From JACMQX01 sp044225675 (GTDB lineage: Bacteria; Pseudomonadota; Gammaproteobacteria; Burkholderiales; Burkholderiaceae_C), in the NCBI GenBank assembly GCA_044225675.1, contig JBGAIH010000002.1, forward strand, positions 62,001 through 126,000: a stretch of DNA of 64,000 bases. Reading direction: 5' to 3'. The notes under the pieces were generated by a model. The model saw only the letters and a list, made by a program, of their open reading frames with translations. It made no database searches and was not told the DNA's origin. The stretch's first letter is position 1. Every line of letters starts with the position of its first letter. This document shows, piece after piece, positions 8,730-17,280 of this stretch. The position numbers were made by a program, and so were the translations under genes.

Positions 8730-9584
8730 ATGATCCAGCGCAACCCCATCCTCGACTTCATCTCCCACCTCGTGCTCATCCTGGGCGTGCTGGTGGTGTT
8801 CTTCCCGATCTACGTGACCTTCATCGGCTCGACGCAGACGGCCCAGCAGATCCAGACCAGCAACCCGCTGTCGCTGCTGCCGGGCAACAACTTCATCGAG
8901 AGCTACCGGCTTGCGCTGTTCGGCGGCAAGACCGGCGCAGGCGCGACCATCGGGGCCGCCTTTCCGATGATGATGATCAGCCTGGGCAGTGCGCTCATCA
9001 TCGCCATCGGCAAGATCATCATCTCGCTGCTGTCGGCATTCGCCATCGTGTACTTCCGCTTTCCGGCGCGCAACATCGTGTTCTGGATGGTGTTCGTCAC
9101 CCTGATGCTGCCGGTGGAGGTGCGGATCGGCCCGACGTATGAGGTCGTCTCGAGCCTGGGCATGCTCAACAGCATGGCCGGGCTCACGATTCCGCTGATC
9201 GCGTCGGCGACCGCGACCTTCCTGTTCCGGCAGTTCTTCCTGACGGTGCCGGACGAGCTGGTCGAGGCCGCCCGGATGGACGGCGCCGGCCCGATGCGCT
9301 TCTTCAAGGACGTGCTCCTGCCGCTGTCGCGCACCTCGATCGCGGCGCTCTTCGTGATCCAGTTCATCTACGGCTGGAACCAGTACCTGTGGCCGCTGCT
9401 CGTGACGACGGACGAGTCGATGTACCCGATCGTCATGGGGATCAAGCGGCTGATCTTCGGCGAGATCTACATCGAATGGAATGTGGTCATGGCCACGGCC
9501 ATCCTGGCCATGCTGCCGCCGGCCATCGTGGTGATGCTGATGCAGAAGTGGTTCGTCAAGGGCCTGGTCGACACCGAAAAATAA
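8730..9584 (+). CDS. ugpE: Glycerol-3-phosphate ABC transporter permease
   Basis: 284 residues, the second MalG-like permease subunit. The N-terminal helix LVLILGVLVVFFPIYVTF is followed by further membrane spans. The EAA loop reads EAARMDGAGPMRFFKDVLLP near residue 180. It lies between ugpA and ugpC with short spacers, as in other ugp operons, and pairs with UgpA in the inner membrane. Confidence 0.95.
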   Translation: MIQRNPILDFISHLVLILGVLVVFFPIYVTFIGSTQTAQQIQTSNPLSLLPGNNFIESYRLALFGGKTGAGATIGAAFPMMMISLGSALIIAIGKIIISLLSAFAIVYFRFPARNIVFWMVFVTLMLPVEVRIGPTYEVVSSLGMLNSMAGLTIPLIASATATFLFRQFFLTVPDELVEAARMDGAGPMRFFKDVLLPLSRTSIAALFVIQFIYGWNQYLWPLLVTTDESMYPIVMGIKRLIFGEIYIEWNVVMATAILAMLPPAIVVMLMQKWFVKGLVDTEK

Positions 9585-9604
9585 GCGCGAAAGTCCGAAT
9601 CAAC

Positions 9605-10641
<1,037 letters not shown>

Positions 10642-10645
<4 letters not shown>

Positions 10646-11391
10646 CGGACGCGGCCTGGCCCTACCCCCGCTGGATCGCGCACCGCGGCGCCGGCAAGCT
10701 GGCGCCCGAGAACACGCTCGCGGCCTTCCGCCTGGGTGCGGGCTACGGTTTTCGCATGTTCGAATGCGACGCCAAGCTGTCGCAGGACGGCGTTCCCTTC
10801 CTGATGCACGATGCGACGCTGGAGCGCACGACCAACGGGCGCGGAACGGGCAGCGACTTCAGCTGGGGCGCGCTGGCGCAGCTGGATGCCGGCGGCTGGC
10901 ATTCGCGCAGTTACGCCGGCGAGCCGCTGGCGACGCTCGAGAGCGTGGCGCGCTTTTGCCTGCGCAACGGCCACTTCCTGAACATCGAGATCAAGCCCAC
11001 GCCCGGCGATGAGCGGCGCACGGGCGAAGTCGTCGCCGACCATGCCGCGAGGCTGTGGGCCGACGCGGCCGTGCCGCCTTTTCTCACCTCGTTCCAGCCC
11101 GCCGCGCTCGAAGGCGCGCGTGCGCGCCAGCCCCGGCTGCCGCGCGGACTGCTGCTCGACACGCTCTGGACGGGCTGGCTGGAGACGGCGCTGACGCTGG
11201 AATGCACCGCCATCGTGTGCAACCACGCGCTGTGGGACAGCTCGTCGGTGACCCAGGCCAAAAGCGCCGGCTTTCGCCTGCTGAGCTACACGGTAAATGA
11301 TGAATGGGCAGCCGAGCGGCTGATGGCGCTGGGCACGGACGGCATCATCACCGACCGGGTCGACCTATTTGCGCCAGCCGCCGAGCAGTAG
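10642..11391 (+). CDS. ugpQ: Cytoplasmic glycerophosphodiester phosphodiesterase
   Basis: 249 residues. The GDPD signature is clear: IAHRGAGKLAPENTLAAF at the N-terminus with the catalytic His-Arg, then FECDAKLSQDGVPFLMHDATLERTTNGRG with the metal-binding Glu/Asp and second catalytic His. It splits imported glycerophosphodiesters into glycerol-3-phosphate and an alcohol. The ATGA overlap with ugpC indicates translational coupling. The last 27 bases overlap the end of the convergent small membrane-protein gene. Confidence 0.95.
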
Positions 11392-11640
11392 CCACTGGCT
11401 GGTGGCGCACAGCACCACGAGCGCTGCATAGGTGGCCATCTTTCCGTCCCGGCCGAAAAGAATCAGACCCGCCACGAGCGCCAGCAGGCCGGCGGCGCTG
11501 TTCCAGCCCGCCTGCTTCCACAGCGCCTGGCGGCTGCGGCCCGGGTAGAGCCACTTCGCGAGCACGGCGAGCAGGCCGCCCACCACACAGGCCGGTGCGA
11601 CGAAATTCAGCAGGTGGTTGAGAAGATCCAGCGGGCCCAT
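11365..11640 (-). CDS. Small conserved-type membrane protein, function unknown
   Basis: 91 residues starting MGPLDLLNHLLNF. Three hydrophobic stretches suggest three membrane helices (about 12-27, 45-58 and 68-84), with a basic loop KWLYPGRSRQALWKQ between the first two. I do not recognise a named family. The start at 11640 is chosen because the protein then begins at the first amphipathic segment; a longer frame to 11748 would run into the hemA promoter. The 3' end overlaps ugpQ tail to tail. Confidence 0.65.
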   Translation of the reverse strand: MGPLDLLNHLLNFVAPACVVGGLLAVLAKWLYPGRSRQALWKQAGWNSAAGLLALVAGLILFGRDGKMATYAALVVLCATSQWLLLGGWRK

Positions 11641-11728
11641 GTGGCAGATTGTTGGGTGTGCCTGGCACTTGCCAGCGGGCTGGCGGACGGTCATGCCCGG
11701 GCCCGGCCGGAGGCGGGCCGACCCCGCA

Positions 11729-11758
11729 TTTACCCGGCTGATGCACAAATTTTATAAT
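11729..11758 (+). promoter_or_regulatory. Sigma-70 type promoter of hemA
   Basis: A perfect -10 box TATAAT at 11753-11758, with a TTTACC -35-like box at 11729-11734 (18-base spacer). The expected transcription start is about seven bases after the -10 box, which falls at or within a base or two of the hemA ATG at 11766, so the message may be leaderless. No Shine-Dalgarno sequence lies between the -10 box and the ATG. Confidence 0.6.
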
Positions 11759-11765
11759 CACCGAC

Positions 11766-13025
11766 ATGGCAGTCTGGGCTTTGGGCATCAACCACACGAC
11801 CGCCCCGCTGGACTTGCGGGGCCGGTTTGCGTTTGCCATCGACCAGATCGAGCCGACGCTCAAGGGCTTGCAGGCCTCGCTGGCGCGCCGGCCGGAGGCC
11901 GCCATCCTGTCGACCTGCAACCGCACCGAGATCTATTGCGCGGGCGACCAGCAGCAGATCGACCACACGCTCGACTGGCTGGCCCAGACCGGCGGCGTCT
12001 CGCCGGCACTGCTGCGCTCGCATGCGTATACCCTGCGCGACGGCCAGGCCGCGCGGCACGCCTTCCGCGTCGCCAGCGGCCTCGACTCCATGGTTCTCGG
12101 AGAACCGCAGATCCTCGGGCAGATGAAGGACGCGGTGCGCGCCGCCGACGAGGCCGGAGCGCTGGGTTCGACGCTCAACCAGATGTTCCAGCGTTCGTTC
12201 GCCGTCGCCAAGGAAGTGCGCACCTCCACCGAGATCGGGGCGCACTCCATCAGCATGGCGGCCGCGGCGGTCCGGCTGGCCGGCCAGCTGTTCGAGGACC
12301 TGGGCCAGATCCGGGTGCTGTTCGTTGGTGCCGGCGAGATGATCGAGCTGGCCACCACGCATTTCTGCGCCCGCAATCCCAAAGGCATCGCCATCGCCAA
12401 CCGCACGCTTGAGCGTGGCGAGAAACTGGCCACGCGCTTCGGCGGGGAGGTCATGCGCCTGGCCGACCTGCCGTCGCGCCTGCACGAGTTCGACGCGGTC
12501 GTCAGCTGCACGGCCAGCACCCTGCCGATCATCGGGCTGGGCGCTGTCGAGCGGGCGCTCAAGGTGCGCCGCCACCGACCGATGTTCATGGTCGATCTGG
12601 CGGTGCCGCGCGACATCGAACCCGAGGTCAAGGCGCTCGAGGACATCTATCTCTACACGGTGGATGACCTGGCCGCCGTCGTGCAGACCGGCCAGGCCAA
12701 CCGGCAGGCCGCCGTGGCGCAGGCCGAGGCGATCATCGATGCCGGCGTGCAAAGCTTCATGCACTGGATGGACCAGCGCGGCGCGGTGCCGCTGATCCAG
12801 CAGCTCAATGCACAGGCGGACGAGTGGCGTGCCGTCGAGATCGCCCGGGCGCGCAAGCTGCTGGCCAAGGGCGAGGATGTCGAGGCCGTGCTCGAAGCCC
12901 TGTCACGCGGGCTGACCCAGAAGATGCTGCACGGCGCCATGGCCGAGTTGCACGCGGGCGACGCACAGGCGCGGGAGCGCGCGAGCACCGCGATCCACCA
13001 CTTCTTCCTGCGCAAAGAGCGTTAG
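11766..13025 (+). CDS. hemA: Glutamyl-tRNA reductase
   Basis: 419 residues, the usual length. It reduces glutamyl-tRNA to glutamate-1-semialdehyde, the first committed step of C5 haem synthesis. The catalytic Cys is in STCNRTEIYC (Cys51), and GLDSMVLGEPQILGQ is the family signature. The NADPH-binding region contains VLFVGAGEMIELA, and the C-terminal dimerisation helix follows. It heads a plus-strand series hemA-prfA-prmC-grxD; the hemA-prfA-prmC order is common in proteobacteria. The promoter's -10 box ends seven bases before the ATG. Confidence 0.97.
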   Translation: MAVWALGINHTTAPLDLRGRFAFAIDQIEPTLKGLQASLARRPEAAILSTCNRTEIYCAGDQQQIDHTLDWLAQTGGVSPALLRSHAYTLRDGQAARHAFRVASGLDSMVLGEPQILGQMKDAVRAADEAGALGSTLNQMFQRSFAVAKEVRTSTEIGAHSISMAAAAVRLAGQLFEDLGQIRVLFVGAGEMIELATTHFCARNPKGIAIANRTLERGEKLATRFGGEVMRLADLPSRLHEFDAVVSCTASTLPIIGLGAVERALKVRRHRPMFMVDLAVPRDIEPEVKALEDIYLYTVDDLAAVVQTGQANRQAAVAQAEAIIDAGVQSFMHWMDQRGAVPLIQQLNAQADEWRAVEIARARKLLAKGEDVEAVLEALSRGLTQKMLHGAMAELHAGDAQARERASTAIHHFFLRKER

Positions 13026-13130
13026 CGACGCCGCCTGGCTCCGCGCATCGCGGTGGCGCGCGCCCAGGGTGCCCGCCCCGTTCTTTCAAGCCCCTTCGCC
13101 GGCATCTCCAGCCGGACCTGGCAGGACCCC

Positions 13131-14219
13131 ATGAAGCCCTTTCTCCGCCAACAGCTCGACCGGTACGCCACGCGGCTCGAAGAGCTCGACTTCTTCCTGC
13201 AGCAGGGGGATGTGGCCCAGGACATGGACCGCTACCGCGCCCTCACGCGCGAGCACAACGAGGTGAGCGAGGTCGCGGCAGAGTACGCCCGCTACCGCCG
13301 CCGGGAAACCGATCTGGCAGGCGCCCGGGCCATGCTGGACGAACCGGAGATGGCGGAACTCGCGCGCGAGGAAGTCCAGCAGGCGGAGGCGGACATCGCC
13401 GTGCTGGAAGACGAACTGCAGCGCCTGCTGCTGCCGAAGGATCCGGACGACGTGCGCAACACCTTCCTGGAAATCCGGGCCGGCACCGGCGGCGACGAAT
13501 CCGCGCTGTTCGCCGGCGATCTGCTGCGCATGTACACCCGCTACGCCGAGCGCCAGGGCTGGCGCGTGGAGATCGTGAGCGAGTCCCTGGGGGAGGTCGG
13601 CGGCTACAAGGAGGTGGTCGCCCGCATCGTCGGGGACGGCGTCTATGGCAAGCTCAAGTTCGAGTCGGGCGGACACCGGGTGCAGCGGGTTCCGGCCACC
13701 GAGGCGCAGGGGCGGATCCACACCAGCGCCTGCACCGTGGCAGCGCTGCCCGAGCCCGACGAGACGCAGGCCGTGCAGATCAATCCGGCGGACCTGCGCA
13801 TCGACACCTACCGCGCCAGCGGCGCGGGCGGCCAGCACGTCAACAAGACGGACTCGGCGGTGCGCATCACCCATCTGCCGACCGGCATCGTCGCCGAATG
13901 CCAGGACGACCGGTCGCAGCATCGCAACAAGGCGCGTGCGCTGCAGGTCCTGGCTGCGCGCATCCGCGAGAAGGACCGCTCCGAACGCGCCGCGCGGGAG
14001 GCCGCCACGCGCAAGGGGTTGATCGGCAGCGGCGACCGCAGTGACCGGATCCGGACGTACAACTTTCCCCAGGGACGACTGACGGACCACCGCATCAACC
14101 TAACCCTCTACAAGCTCAGCTTCGTGATGGAAGGCGAGCTGGACGAGGTGATCGAGTCGCTGCTGCTGGCACGCAAGGCGGAGCAGCTGGAGGAACTCGA
14201 AATGGGCGCGCCGCGATGA
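13131..14219 (+). CDS. prfA: Peptide chain release factor 1
   Basis: 362 residues. It recognises UAA and UAG stop codons and triggers peptide release. The stop-reading tripeptide PAT is at residues 188-190 (RVPATEAQGR) and the catalytic GGQ at 233-235 (SGAGGQHVNKTDSAVRI). The start MKPFLRQQLDR at 13131 has AGGA upstream and gives the standard length; the open frame extends 26 codons upstream without support. The 105-base gap to hemA holds nothing I can assign. Its stop overlaps prmC (ATGA), whose product methylates this protein's GGQ glutamine. Confidence 0.97.
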   Translation: MKPFLRQQLDRYATRLEELDFFLQQGDVAQDMDRYRALTREHNEVSEVAAEYARYRRRETDLAGARAMLDEPEMAELAREEVQQAEADIAVLEDELQRLLLPKDPDDVRNTFLEIRAGTGGDESALFAGDLLRMYTRYAERQGWRVEIVSESLGEVGGYKEVVARIVGDGVYGKLKFESGGHRVQRVPATEAQGRIHTSACTVAALPEPDETQAVQINPADLRIDTYRASGAGGQHVNKTDSAVRITHLPTGIVAECQDDRSQHRNKARALQVLAARIREKDRSERAAREAATRKGLIGSGDRSDRIRTYNFPQGRLTDHRINLTLYKLSFVMEGELDEVIESLLLARKAEQLEELEMGAPR

Positions 14220-15058
14220 ACGCCCCGGCATCGACGGTCGAGGCCCTGCTGCGCGAAGCGGCAGCCAGCGGCATCGACCGGCTGGACGCCGGCCTTCTGA
14301 TGCTGCACGCCTTGCGCCGGCCGCTGCATGACAGGGCGTGGCTGATCGCCCACGACACGGACCCGGTGGCAGCCGATGCCGCCGCGACCTTCGCCGCGCT
14401 GTGCAGGCGGCGGCAGGCGGGCGAGCCGGTGGCGTATCTGACGGGACGCAAGGAATTCTGGGGGCTCGACCTGGCCGTGGACGCACGGGTGCTGACGCCT
14501 CGCGCCGACACCGAAACACTGGTCGAGTGGGCCCTGGCATTGATCGATGGCACCGACCGGCCGCGGGTCCTGGACCTGGGCACGGGCAGTGGCGCGATCG
14601 CGCTGGCCTTCAAGTCGTCCCGGCCGGACGCCGTGGTGGAGGCCGTGGACGCGAGCAGCGATGCGCTGGCGGTGGCGCGCGGGAACGCCCGTGAGCTCGG
14701 GCTGGAGGTGCTTTTCCAGGCGGGCGACTGGCTTGAGCAGGTCAGCGGGGTCTATGACCTCATCGTCTCCAATCCACCGTACATCCCCGAGGCCGACCCG
14801 CACCTTCCGGCCCTCGCCCACGAACCGCTGCAGGCGCTCGTGGCGGGTGCAGATGGCCTGGATGACATCCGCTGCATCGTCAGCCAGGCCCCCGGGCGCC
14901 TGGTCGCCGGCGGCTGGCTGCTGCTGGAGCACGGCCATGACCAGGCCCGGGCCGTGCGCGAACTGCTGACGGCGGCCGGGCTCGCCGGCGCGGTCAGCCG
15001 CAGGGACCTCGCGGGCATCGAGCGCTGCTCCGGCGCACAATGGCCGGGACGGGGATAA
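14216..15058 (+). CDS. prmC: Release factor glutamine methyltransferase
   Basis: 280 residues. It transfers a methyl group from S-adenosylmethionine to the GGQ glutamine of release factors 1 and 2. The catalytic NPPY motif is at about residues 186-189, the SAM-binding motif reads VLDLGTGSGAIALAF, and PRADTETLVEW precedes it as in the family. The start overlaps the prfA stop by four bases, so enzyme and substrate are coupled. Confidence 0.96.
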   Translation: MNAPASTVEALLREAAASGIDRLDAGLLMLHALRRPLHDRAWLIAHDTDPVAADAAATFAALCRRRQAGEPVAYLTGRKEFWGLDLAVDARVLTPRADTETLVEWALALIDGTDRPRVLDLGTGSGAIALAFKSSRPDAVVEAVDASSDALAVARGNARELGLEVLFQAGDWLEQVSGVYDLIVSNPPYIPEADPHLPALAHEPLQALVAGADGLDDIRCIVSQAPGRLVAGGWLLLEHGHDQARAVRELLTAAGLAGAVSRRDLAGIERCSGAQWPGRG

Positions 15059-15099
15059 TTGGCACCTGTCCCGTCTTTCGAGCCTTCCAGGAGCCATCC

Positions 15100-15426
15100 A
15101 TGAGCGACACCCAAAAGCGCATCGACGATCTCGTCAAGTCCAACGACATCCTTCTGTTCATGAAGGGCAATGCCAGTTTCCCGATGTGCGGCTTCTCGGG
15201 CCGCGCCATCCAGATCCTGAAGGCCTGCGGCGTCGATCCGAAACAGATCGCCACGGTCAACGTGCTGGAAGACCAGGAAGTGCGCCAGGGCATCAAGGAA
15301 TACAGCAACTGGCCCACCATCCCGCAGCTGTACGTCAAGGGCGAGTTCATCGGCGGCTCCGACATCATGATGGAGATGTACGAAAGCGGCGAACTCCAGC
15401 AGGTGCTGGGCGCGACACAGTCCTGA
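15100..15426 (+). CDS. grxD: Monothiol glutaredoxin, Grx4/GrxD type
   Basis: 108 residues. The monothiol active site CGFS is present in FPMCGFSGRAIQIL, with the WTIPQLYVKGEFIGG-like glutathione-binding region (NWPTIPQLYVKGEFIGGSD). Grx4 proteins bind 2Fe-2S clusters with glutathione and act in cluster delivery, often with BolA-family partners; an IbaG/BolA gene occurs elsewhere in this window. The start at 15100 has CAGGAG upstream. It is 41 bases after prmC and probably the last gene of that series. Confidence 0.95.
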   Translation: MSDTQKRIDDLVKSNDILLFMKGNASFPMCGFSGRAIQILKACGVDPKQIATVNVLEDQEVRQGIKEYSNWPTIPQLYVKGEFIGGSDIMMEMYESGELQQVLGATQS

Positions 15427-15431
15427 GCTTC

Positions 15432-15461
15432 GCGCAGGCGCACTCCGTCATCCGCCTGCGC
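15432..15461 (+). terminator. Stem-loop after grxD, possible terminator
   Basis: Arms 15432-15440 and 15453-15461 (GCGCAGGCG / CGCCTGCGC) form a 9-bp stem with a 12-base loop, six bases after the grxD stop. There is no T-tract, so intrinsic termination is uncertain. The rest of the gap to 15651 shows nothing else I can support. Confidence 0.4.
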
Positions 15462-15651
15462 GCACCACACAGAGCTTGCGCCCTCCGTCCTCCGGCAGTC
15501 CGCCCTGGCTGTTGGCAGTCGCCTCCTGCGGCTGCCAGAGCGACGACACTGCGAACACGCGAATAGTGCGCAGGAACGCCCTCTTCTCCCGATTGAATGC
15601 TGGCACGGCTTATGCTGAAATGAATCGTGCCTTTTTCGTCAGGAGTGGTCG

Positions 15652-16644
15652 ATGGAATCGAGAAGCCTTGTCCCCCAGTCGTCGCTGAAGCTGCCGATCG
15701 CCAATCTGCGCAGTGTCTACCGCACGCACGATGTCGAGCGCAAACTGGCCAAGCTGCCACAGCGGGAGTACGAAAACCTGCGAACGACCTATGAACGCAT
15801 GCTCGAACGCGGCCCCGAGCGCTTTCAGGTCAAGCCGTCCGGCATCCCGGACATGGCGGCGCTCTATGAACAGCTTCCCAACTTCAATGAGCCGCTCGAC
15901 GACGTCAAACGGCATGTGGCGCTGAGCCAGGACAGCCGGGACGGTCTTGAAGTCACGCCGATGCTGCTGCTCGGGCCGCCGGGCATCGGCAAGACGCATT
16001 TCGCGCGCAAGCTCGCTGAACTCCTGGGCACGGGCATGAGCCTGGTGCCCATGAGCTCGATGACCGCAGGCTGGCTGCTGTCGGGCTCGTCGTCGCAGTG
16101 GAAGGGGGCCAAGCCCGGCAAGGTGTTCGAGGCGCTGGTCGATGGCCAGTACGCCAACCCGGTGATCGTGGTCGACGAGATCGACAAGGCCAGCGCGGAC
16201 GCGCAGTACGACCCGCTGGGCGCCCTCTACAGCCTGCTGGAGCACGACACTGCGCAGTCGTTCATGGACGAGTTCGCCGAAGTCGCGATCGATGCAAGCC
16301 AGGTCATCTGGATCACCACCGCCAACGACGAGCGCAGCATCCCCGAGCCCATCCTCAACCGGATGAATGTGTACGAGATCGAGGCGCCGTCCCATGAAGA
16401 AGCGCGTCGCATCGCCGGCAACCTGTACGCAGCCATCCGCAGCGAGCACGGCTGGGGCGCGCGCTTCGCGCCCGGGGCATCGGATGCGGTGCTGGATCTG
16501 CTCGCGGAGCTGGCGCCGCGCGAGATGCGCCGGGCGCTGATGACCGCATTCGGCAACGCCAGGCTCGCCGGTCGCGACGAGATCGCCGCAGACGATCTGC
16601 CGCGCGCCACGGCGACCCGGACCCGCATCGGGTTCGTGCAATAG
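15652..16644 (+). CDS. AAA+ ATPase, Lon-like ATPase module without protease domain
   Basis: 330 residues. Walker A LLGPPGIGKTHFARKLA (about 106-113), Walker B VIVVDEIDKAS (about 166), a sensor-1-like WITTANDERSIPEP, and an arginine-finger-type LNRMN are visible. The ATPase core resembles that of Lon, but the Lon N-terminal domain and the C-terminal Ser-Lys protease domain are missing. A basic, helical N-terminal ~85 residues precedes the ATPase. No dedicated partner gene is adjacent; the downstream transglycosylase gene is convergent. Substrate unknown; a chaperone-like or remodelling role is inference. Confidence 0.8.
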   Translation: MESRSLVPQSSLKLPIANLRSVYRTHDVERKLAKLPQREYENLRTTYERMLERGPERFQVKPSGIPDMAALYEQLPNFNEPLDDVKRHVALSQDSRDGLEVTPMLLLGPPGIGKTHFARKLAELLGTGMSLVPMSSMTAGWLLSGSSSQWKGAKPGKVFEALVDGQYANPVIVVDEIDKASADAQYDPLGALYSLLEHDTAQSFMDEFAEVAIDASQVIWITTANDERSIPEPILNRMNVYEIEAPSHEEARRIAGNLYAAIRSEHGWGARFAPGASDAVLDLLAELAPREMRRALMTAFGNARLAGRDEIAADDLPRATATRTRIGFVQ

Positions 16645-16659
16645 GCCCCGAGACGGCCG

Positions 16660-17280
16660 TCAGCGGCCGTCAAACTCCCACTGCCGCCGCGCGCCCAGCA
16701 CGGCGTTGGGGTACGGCGCCTTGCCGCGGCTGCCGTTGTAGCGGCCGAGCGCCATGAACAGGTCACCTCGCTCGCGGTCCAGGTAGTGCCGCAGAATCAC
16801 GCAGCCGAACCGCAGGTTGGTCTGCATGTGGAACAGCTTGCTCGCATCGCCGTCACCGATGACGCGGGTCCAGAACGGCATGACCTGCATGTAGCCGCGC
16901 GCGCCAACCACGCTCACCGCAAACTTGCGGAAATTGCTCTCGACCTGGATCAGGCCCAGCACGAGGGCCGTCTCCAGCCCCGCACGGCGGCTCTCGTACC
17001 ACACCGTCTGGAGAAATTCCTTGCGGACCTGCCAGTCGGGCTTCCTGCGCTTGAGCCGGTCGCTCATGGCACCCAGCCAGCGCAGATGCTGCAAGCGCGC
17101 CTCCGTGCTGTGGAACTCCGGAATCGGTGGTGCACTGTTGGCAATGGCCGAACTCAGCGCGGTGCGCACCGAATCGGCCAGCGGTTCCTCAATCTGCCCT
17201 CCCGCCATCGCGGCACCGGGCCAGGCCGCCAGGCCCAGGCCTGCGCCGGCAGCCGTGAGGCAGGCGCGGCGCCCGATCAC
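16660..17280 (-). CDS. Lytic transglycosylase domain protein, exported
   Basis: 206 residues. A twin-arginine-like start (MIGRRACLTAAGAGLGLAAW) suggests export, perhaps by the Tat route encoded in this window. The SLT fold is visible: catalytic Glu in LIQVESNFRKFAVS, then GARGYMQVMPFW and ALGRYNGS. Such enzymes cut peptidoglycan glycan strands with 1,6-anhydro product formation. Its ATG overlaps the end of proS by four bases, so its translation is probably coupled to a tRNA synthetase. The gene ends 15 bases from the convergent AAA+ gene. Confidence 0.88.
   Translation of the reverse strand: MIGRRACLTAAGAGLGLAAWPGAAMAGGQIEEPLADSVRTALSSAIANSAPPIPEFHSTEARLQHLRWLGAMSDRLKRRKPDWQVRKEFLQTVWYESRRAGLETALVLGLIQVESNFRKFAVSVVGARGYMQVMPFWTRVIGDGDASKLFHMQTNLRFGCVILRHYLDRERGDLFMALGRYNGSRGKAPYPNAVLGARRQWEFDGR

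Noticed and set aside
6270..8768. 832-codon minus-strand frame across ugpB and ugpA
   Set aside because: Antisense to two well-supported transporter genes; no recognisable domain.
15591..15616. Possible promoter TTGAAT / TATGCT before the AAA+ gene
   Set aside because: The spacer is only about 12 bases, too short for a sigma-70 promoter.
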